A stretch of DNA of 64,000 nucleotides from CAWKDG01 sp963848355 (GTDB lineage Bacteria; Actinomycetota; Acidimicrobiia; Acidimicrobiales; UBA8190): the NCBI GenBank assembly GCA_963848355.1, contig CAWKDG010000012.1, positions 1,984,001 through 2,048,000 of the forward strand, given 5' to 3'. Positions 59,309 through 64,000 of the stretch are shown here, in pieces; position 1 is the stretch's first letter; each line of letters starts with the position of its first letter. The position numbers and the translations under genes were made by a program. The notes under the pieces are model-generated. The model saw only the letters and a list, made by a program, of their open reading frames with translations. It was not told the origin of the DNA and ran no database searches.

Positions 59309-60706
59309 GTGGATAGCGACCCTCGATTCATGCTTGCCGCGCTGCGATCTGATGTGGCTGACGACCTGGCAACGTCCGGTTCGCGTGAGTTGGCACTCGA
59401 AGATCGCCGCGAGCTCGCCCGACAGCTGGCGCTGACCCGTCTTCGCAACGTCGCAGCGGAGCGAGTCGCCTTGGGCCAAGCGCCCATCGAGCCGATCGAG
59501 GAGCAGAGACTGACACAAGCCGTATTGGATGCTCTGTTCGGTCTCGGGCAGCTTCAATCGTTGGTGGACGACCCTGAGATAGAGAACATCGATGTCAATG
59601 GATGCGATCGAGTATGGGCGACCTACGCGAACGGTCAGAAGATTCGGCTCGATCCAATCGCCGATTCTGATGCTGAGTTAGTGGAGATCCTACGTTCGGC
59701 AGCGGCTCGATTCGGACTGTCAGAGCGACGTTTCGATACGGCGCACCCAGAGCTCGACTTGAGGCTTCCTGACGGCAGCAGGCTTTCGGCTCTGATGTCG
59801 GTCGTCTCACGGCCGGCCGTATCGATCCGACGACATCGCTACGTCGACCTGTCCCTTGGTGACCTCGAGGAACTCGGGACCGTTGACGAGTATCTCCACA
59901 GCTTCCTGGCCGCCGCCGTTCGATCGAGGAAGAACATCGTCGTCGGCGGTGCGATGAATTCTGGGAAGACGACCCTCATCCGTGCGCTGTCAGCCGAGAT
60001 TCCAGCCCGTGAACGTGTCGTCACCATTGAGCAGGCGTTTGAACTCGGCCTTGACGACATGCCCGGTCGTCATCCCGATCTCGTAGCGCTGGAAGCGCGT
60101 AACGCAAATGCGGAAGGGGAGGGCGGTGTCAGCATGGCGCGCCTGGTCCGTCGAGCGCTCCGAATGAATGCCGACAGAGTCATCGTCGGCGAGGTACTCG
60201 GCGAGGAGGTGCTGCCGATGCTGAATGCCATGAGTCAAGGTCGTTCGGGGTCGATGTGCACCATCCATGCCGACTCCTCAGCAGGAGTCTTCCGGCGACT
60301 TGCGTCGTATGCAGTGCAGGCCCCGGAGCGGCTGCCACTCGAGTCCACGAACATCCTGATTGCCGGCTCTGTGCATTTCGTGGTGTTCGTCGATGTCGCT
60401 GATGAACTTCCCGGAAGAGATTCCCCGGACATGAGCTATTTGTCATGGCGTCGTCGTGAGTCGCACGAAGACCCGGCTGAACCCCCTTCCCGCTTCGAAG
60501 CTTTGCGACGTCGACGATATGTGTCGTCGGTCCGGGAAGTCATCGACGCGGAGGGACTTCAAGTCATCTCGAACGAGGTGTATCGCTCCCGTGGCACAGC
60601 GGGCCCCGCGTCGGGGGCGCCGTTTAGGTCCAGGACACTGGAGGAGCTCGTCGAGTGTGGATTTGAGCCGGCGTCGATACGAGCAGATTTGGCCACTTGG
60701 CGATGA
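59309..60706 (+). CDS. tadA: TadA/CpaF secretion ATPase
   Basis: 465 residues, type II/IV secretion ATPase driving Flp pilus assembly. Walker A GGAMNSGKTTLIRAL with K220, Asp box TIEQAFELGLDDMPGRHPDL, Walker B NADRVIVGEVLGEEVLPML, His box MSQGRSGSMCTIHADSS. The helical N-terminal domain (ALEDRRELARQLALTRLRNV) is typical of CpaF. The start is GTG 59309. Stop overlaps tadB as ATGA. Confidence 0.93.
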   Translation: MDSDPRFMLAALRSDVADDLATSGSRELALEDRRELARQLALTRLRNVAAERVALGQAPIEPIEEQRLTQAVLDALFGLGQLQSLVDDPEIENIDVNGCDRVWATYANGQKIRLDPIADSDAELVEILRSAAARFGLSERRFDTAHPELDLRLPDGSRLSALMSVVSRPAVSIRRHRYVDLSLGDLEELGTVDEYLHSFLAAAVRSRKNIVVGGAMNSGKTTLIRALSAEIPARERVVTIEQAFELGLDDMPGRHPDLVALEARNANAEGEGGVSMARLVRRALRMNADRVIVGEVLGEEVLPMLNAMSQGRSGSMCTIHADSSAGVFRRLASYAVQAPERLPLESTNILIAGSVHFVVFVDVADELPGRDSPDMSYLSWRRRESHEDPAEPPSRFEALRRRRYVSSVREVIDAEGLQVISNEVYRSRGTAGPASGAPFRSRTLEELVECGFEPASIRADLATWR

Positions 60707-61590
60707 CCACGATTGTCATTATCTGTTCGGTCGGCATCGGCATCGGACTAACAGGTCTTGTCGGGGCGATTCGAGGACGACCGGCGACGAGGGCAGGCAG
60801 GATCGCCCCAACCAGCGACGTGGCGATCTTCAGAAGCCGTGACCAGGACCAACATTCGTCGACCCACAGCCCGCAGGGACTCGTGGCCAAGCTCGTCCTG
60901 TCTCTGCTGAGCGCGCTGGTTGTCGGGGCGATTACCCACTGGCCCATTGCGGCGATCCTCGCCGGTTTGGCGACGATGATGCTGCCCTCAGCGTTCAGGG
61001 CGACATCTTCACAGGAGGTGACACGAAGAGCAGAGGCGGTGGCCGTCTGGACCGAGCTGCTTCGGGACGCCTTGACGGGATCTGCCGGCCTGGCACAGGC
61101 GATCGTCACGACAGCGGGCGTTGCTCCTGAGGCGATCAGGGTCCCAGCGGCACATCTCGCCGATCGGATCATGAGCGGCGTGACCATGGACTCAGCGTTG
61201 CGCCTTTTTGCCGCCGAGGTCGATGATCCAAGCGCGGATGAAGTCGTTTGCGCCCTGCGCTTGGTGGCGACCTCCCGAGCTCAACGATTGGTCGATCTCC
61301 TAGGTTCATTGGCCGATTCAACGCGAGAGGTCGTGTCTATGCGTCTTCGTGTGGAGGCGAGTCGGTCGTCGGCGCGCAGCGGGGTCCGGATGGTGATGTG
61401 CTTCTCACTCGGATTTCTGGCGATTCTCACTGTTATCGCTCGGTCCTATCTGGCACCGTTTGGGTCGATCGACGGACAGCTCATCCTCGCCGTTGTCGGC
61501 GCCTGCTATGCCGCAGGTCTGGCGTTGATGGTGCGTCTCGTTCGTTCCCACTCTCGGCTGCGATCCCCTCAGGAGACCGTCCGGGTATGA
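60703..61590 (+). CDS. tadB: TadB-like T2SSF inner-membrane protein
   Basis: 295 residues from ATG 60703. TM helix at the N-terminus (IVIICSVGIGIGLTGLVGAI), a second pair around residues 65-90, a cytosolic GspF-type domain (AVWTELLRDALTGSAGLAQA, GVTMDSALRLFAAEVDDPSA), and two C-terminal helices (MVMCFSLGFLAILTVIA, LILAVVGACYAAGLALM). With TadC it forms the membrane platform that TadA works on. Overlaps both neighbours by four bases. Confidence 0.85.
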   Translation: MTTIVIICSVGIGIGLTGLVGAIRGRPATRAGRIAPTSDVAIFRSRDQDQHSSTHSPQGLVAKLVLSLLSALVVGAITHWPIAAILAGLATMMLPSAFRATSSQEVTRRAEAVAVWTELLRDALTGSAGLAQAIVTTAGVAPEAIRVPAAHLADRIMSGVTMDSALRLFAAEVDDPSADEVVCALRLVATSRAQRLVDLLGSLADSTREVVSMRLRVEASRSSARSGVRMVMCFSLGFLAILTVIARSYLAPFGSIDGQLILAVVGACYAAGLALMVRLVRSHSRLRSPQETVRV

Positions 61591-62496
61591 CTGCCGTTGT
61601 CGTAAGTGCTCTCGGCTCGGCGCTGGGTCTCGTCGGCCTCGTCCTGGCACTACGCCCTGCGCCTCCATCGCTGCGCGCCGCGCTCCTTGAACTGGAGGGT
61701 GAACCCGCAGGCCTGTCGGGAGGCGCCGATGATCGTTCTAAGCGGTCGAGCAAGCGAGTCGACGCCCTCCTTGCCGAAAGGCTTGCCGCTACCGCGTCGG
61801 CGCACGACTTCGTGCGTACGCGCGATTTGGCCGCTTCTCACAATCACAGATACCTCGATTGAAGAGTTCTGCGGTCAGGTCCTACTCGGAGCATCCGTAG
61901 GCGTGGTCCTACCCGGAGTGTGTTGGATGGTGATCAGCGCCGGTGGAGTGCACCTTCCCTTTGAGGTTCCGCTTTGGGCCGGGTTGGCGGTCGGGGGTTG
62001 TGGTGGGCTGCTGCCAGTGCTCGCCCTGCACTCAGAAGCGCGTCAGGCAAGACAGTCGGCGCGCAAGGTCGTAGGTTCGTTTCTCAACCTGGTCGTCTTG
62101 TGCCTATCCGGCGGCATGGGAATTGAGGGGGCCCTACATGCGTCCGCTCGTATTGGAGAGGATAAAGTCTCGGACAAGATCCTGAATGCGCTCGTCTTGG
62201 CTCAAGACGCCGGAGAACCACCGTGGGGTGCCCTCGACGATCTCGGACGCAATCTTGGCGTCGGTGAGTTGTGCGAGCTTGCTGCTGCCGTAGGTCTGGC
62301 CGGCGCGGAGGGCGCTCGAATCCGATCGACACTTGCGGCCAAGGCCAGCTCGATCCGACGCCACGATCTCGCCGACGCCGAGTCACAGGCAAATGCCGTG
62401 ACAGAACGACTTTTTCTACCGGGCGTGTTCCTGCTGGTTGGATTCCTTCTGTTCATTGGCTATCCCGCTGTCGCCCGGATTTCAGCTGGGTTGTGA
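61587..62496 (+). CDS. tadC: TadC-like T2SSF membrane protein (frameshifted)
   Basis: The first frame from ATG 61587 reads AVVVSALGSALGLVGLVLAL and stops at TGA 61860-61862. From about 61842 the next frame continues LTITDTSIEEFCGQVLLGAS, LPFEVPLWAGLAVGGCGGLL, the GspF-type GSFLNLVVLCLSGGMGIEGA and a final TM helix, ending at 62496. Removing one T at 61841-61842 restores a protein of about 302 residues. Because everything around it is intact, a sequencing indel is as likely as inactivation. Confidence 0.78.
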
Positions 62497-62544
62497 CGAG
62501 ATGAGTGCGGCGAACAGAGCTACCCACCGGAAAAGAGGAGAACA

Positions 62545-62736
62545 ATGTTGCTTCAGACCCAAGCCCTTTGGATGTATCTGCGCTCCCGGTTCATCGACTC
62601 CATTACGGCGGATGAGCAGGGGAGCGTGGTCGAAACGGTCATCATTACCGCCGTCTTCGCGGCCTTGGCACTTGCCGTGGGAGCGATCATCGTGGCGAAG
62701 GTCATGTCGAAGGCCGGCTCCATCGAGCTCAACTGA
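62545..62736 (+). CDS. Small Flp-pilin-like/DUF4244-type membrane protein
   Basis: 63 residues. A short cytosolic part (ALWMYLRSRFIDSITADEQG) leads into a pilin-like segment: EQGSVVETVIITAVFAALAL with Glu at the fifth position of the hydrophobic stretch, as in Flp pilins and DUF4244 proteins of Actinomycetota. A strong AGAGGAGAACA ribosome-binding site suggests high expression, fitting a structural subunit. It is the best candidate for the major pilin here; no separate prepilin peptidase is inside the window. Confidence 0.75.
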   Translation: MLLQTQALWMYLRSRFIDSITADEQGSVVETVIITAVFAALALAVGAIIVAKVMSKAGSIELN

Positions 62737-62746
62737 GCTCGACCAA

Positions 62747-63160
62747 GTGGACTCGAAAACGGTTGGTCAACCGAGACGTCGGAGGGCTGGAGCCGAGGGC
62801 TCCGCCGTTGTCGAAGCAGTTGTGGTCGTGCCGGCAGCGATGATCGTGGTGGTCTTGGCAGTGCAAATCTGCCTTTGGGCGCATGCGGGAACTCTCGTTC
62901 AGGCGGCGGCGACCGATGGTGAGCAAGCGGCAACCGCTCTCGGAGGCTCGCCAAGGGCCGGTGAGCTCCAAGCACAAGCGGACCTGCAAGCGACTGCCCG
63001 AGAGGTTGTGGTGGACCCAACGGTCCAGACGCAGATCCTGGCCGGAGGCAGGATCGAGATCAGTGTGTCCGGACGTGCCGAAGCGATCATCCCGTGGCTG
63101 CACCTGCCCGTGTCGGCGACTCGCGTGGGCCTCAGCCAGGAATTCCGGGAGTCGGGGTGA
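62747..63160 (+). CDS. TadE-like minor pseudopilin
   Basis: 137 residues from GTG 62747. The start is only moderately supported, and a longer frame in the same register is shadow. RRRRAGAEGSAVVEAVVVVP followed by AAMIVVVLAVQICLW is the TadE signature: a basic stretch, processing site, Glu and TM helix. The remainder (GEQAATALGGSPRAGELQAQ) is the exported part. Overlaps the next gene by one base. Confidence 0.7.
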   Translation: MDSKTVGQPRRRRAGAEGSAVVEAVVVVPAAMIVVVLAVQICLWAHAGTLVQAAATDGEQAATALGGSPRAGELQAQADLQATAREVVVDPTVQTQILAGGRIEISVSGRAEAIIPWLHLPVSATRVGLSQEFRESG

Positions 63161-63591
63161 TGGCAGTTCGGAAGCAGATGTCTCGTCCTGCCGATGGTGG
63201 GAGCCTGACGGTCGAACTCGTCGTTCTGGCGCCGGTCGTCGTCATGTTCGCGCTCTTGGCATTGGCTCTCGGGCGATTCGAGTTGGCGCGTGAACAGGTT
63301 GTGGGTGCGGCACGAGCAGCGGCCGAGGCTGCCTCCGTCGTCCCGTCGGCCGTTGACGCACAGTCAGCGGCACTCACTGCGGCGACCCCGGCTGTGGCGA
63401 ATCAGCTTCACTCGTGCACGCATATGAATGTCGTGACGGAGACCGAGAACTTCTACCCAGGTGGATCCGTGGAGGTGATCGTGTCCTGTCAGATCGACTT
63501 CAGCGATCTCCTGGTTCCCGGACTACCGGGTCATATCGAAGTCCGAGCGGTCATGAAAGCCCCGATCGACTCCTTTCGCTCGGTCCAGTGA
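63160..63591 (+). CDS. TadE-like minor pseudopilin
   Basis: 143 residues from the ATG at 63160, overlapping the previous stop (TGATG). RPADGGSLTVELVVLAPVVV continues into a TM helix (MFALLALALGRFELAREQVV), the TadE hallmark with GG-S-x-x-x-E spacing. The exported part has two cysteines (HSCTHMN, VSCQIDF) that could pair. Stop overlaps the following TadG-like gene as GTGA. Confidence 0.75.
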   Translation: MAVRKQMSRPADGGSLTVELVVLAPVVVMFALLALALGRFELAREQVVGAARAAAEAASVVPSAVDAQSAALTAATPAVANQLHSCTHMNVVTETENFYPGGSVEVIVSCQIDFSDLLVPGLPGHIEVRAVMKAPIDSFRSVQ

Positions 63592-64000
63592 CCGAAAAGC
63601 AGACATGGACCTCAGGGTCCCCTGTGCCACGAGGTCCGCGGCCCTGGCCCTGGTTCGGTGAAGCAGGGTCGTTGTCGGCGTTTGTAGCGGTCCTCATGCT
63701 TTCCTTGTTCATTCTTGTGGGTCTGGTGGTCGATGCAGGACGGGCGATCGCGATCAGAGAGACGGCGGTGGCCGATGCTCAACAAGCCGCGTGGGCCGGG
63801 GCAGGACAGTTGTCAGTGGCTGCACTGCGTTCGGGTCAGATCGAGATCGATCCTGTCAGCGCGATTCAAGCGGCGGACGCATTTCTCGTGTCAGTCGGCC
63901 AGTCGGGGGAGACGTCCGTCGTCGGGCAGACGGTCACGGTGCACATTACCGGCAGTGAACCGACTGTGATCCTTGGGATCGTCGGGATCAAGTCGTTCGG
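63588..64000 (+). CDS. TadG-like pilus-associated protein, 3'-truncated by window edge
   Basis: From GTG 63588 the frame stays open to the end (137 codons). RPWPWFGEAGSLSAFVAVLM and LSLFILVGLVVDAGRAIAIR form the single TM helix, followed by ETAVADAQQAAWAGAGQLSV, the pattern of TadG/Flp helicase-less N-terminal domains (putative Flp pilus-assembly TadG-like). The rest runs off the window. Confidence 0.75.
   Translation, partial: MTEKQTWTSGSPVPRGPRPWPWFGEAGSLSAFVAVLMLSLFILVGLVVDAGRAIAIRETAVADAQQAAWAGAGQLSVAALRSGQIEIDPVSAIQAADAFLVSVGQSGETSVVGQTVTVHITGSEPTVILGIVGIKSF

Overview
The window is high-GC DNA with strong G/C preference at third codon positions, dense gene packing, many GTG/TTG starts, four-base ATGA/GTGA gene overlaps and several TANNNT boxes placed 6-7 nt before start codons (leaderless mRNAs). 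A mycothiol-type maleylpyruvate-isomerase-family enzyme, a luciferase-like (possibly F420-linked) oxidoreductase, KstR-type operators, a Tad locus with an actinobacterial-type small pilin candidate and citramalate synthase point to Actinomycetota. Acidimicrobiia is my best guess, by inference only. I saw no rRNA, tRNA, CRISPR array, insertion sequence or integrase.

Layout. 1-9.9 kb: branched-chain amino acid synthesis: the 3' part of leuA, then (after a convergent c-di-GMP cyclase and a methyltransferase) greA-leuC-leuD on the minus strand, and divergently leuB-ilvE-cimA on the plus strand. The latter operon is preceded by a 13-residue leader peptide with a Val-Ile-Ile-Ile run and a hairpin/U-tract, an apparent transcription attenuator. 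9.9-12 kb: epoxide-hydrolase-like enzyme and acyl-CoA dehydrogenase. 12.3-18.8 kb: a possible structured RNA with terminator, a C92-type papain-like amidase, an ECF sigma factor with a DUF4232-type membrane partner, a universal stress protein, a diadenylate-cyclase-domain protein with an altered RHR motif, MsrA and a frameshifted methyltransferase. 18.8-23.1 kb and 35.8-41.8 kb: lipid/steroid-type CoA catabolism (thiolase, enoyl-CoA hydratase, thioesterase; acyl-CoA ligase, SDR, luciferase-like enzyme, SnoaL/KSI-like protein). Both blocks carry a palindrome matching the KstR consensus at the expected promoter position. 23.2-27.9 kb: two tandem paralogous PAS-PAS-PAS-HisKA-HATPase-REC hybrid kinases.

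27.8-35.7 kb: beta-helix lipoprotein, GcvT/DmdA-like protein, P-loop kinase-like protein, secreted protein, second enoyl-CoA hydratase, broken Gfo/Idh oxidoreductase and FAD oxidoreductase. 41.8-48 kb: acetate kinase divergent from phosphoketolase (a phosphoketolase-acetate ATP branch), then an ABC-2 exporter. 48-51.6 kb: a secreted 14-repeat propeller-like protein, a deletion relic of a gene 9 kb upstream, and an SRAP protein. 51.6-56.3 kb: MoxR-DUF58-transglutaminase module. 56.8-64 kb: a Tad/Flp pilus operon (SAF/CpaB-like, TadZ-like, TadA, TadB, TadC, small pilin-like protein, two TadE-like, TadG-like running off the end), with visibly weaker GC3 bias than its neighbours.

At least six genes contain apparent single-base frameshifts, one of them a compensated pair inside the thiolase. 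Some lie in G-runs, so residual sequencing indels are as likely as true pseudogenes; each case is marked.
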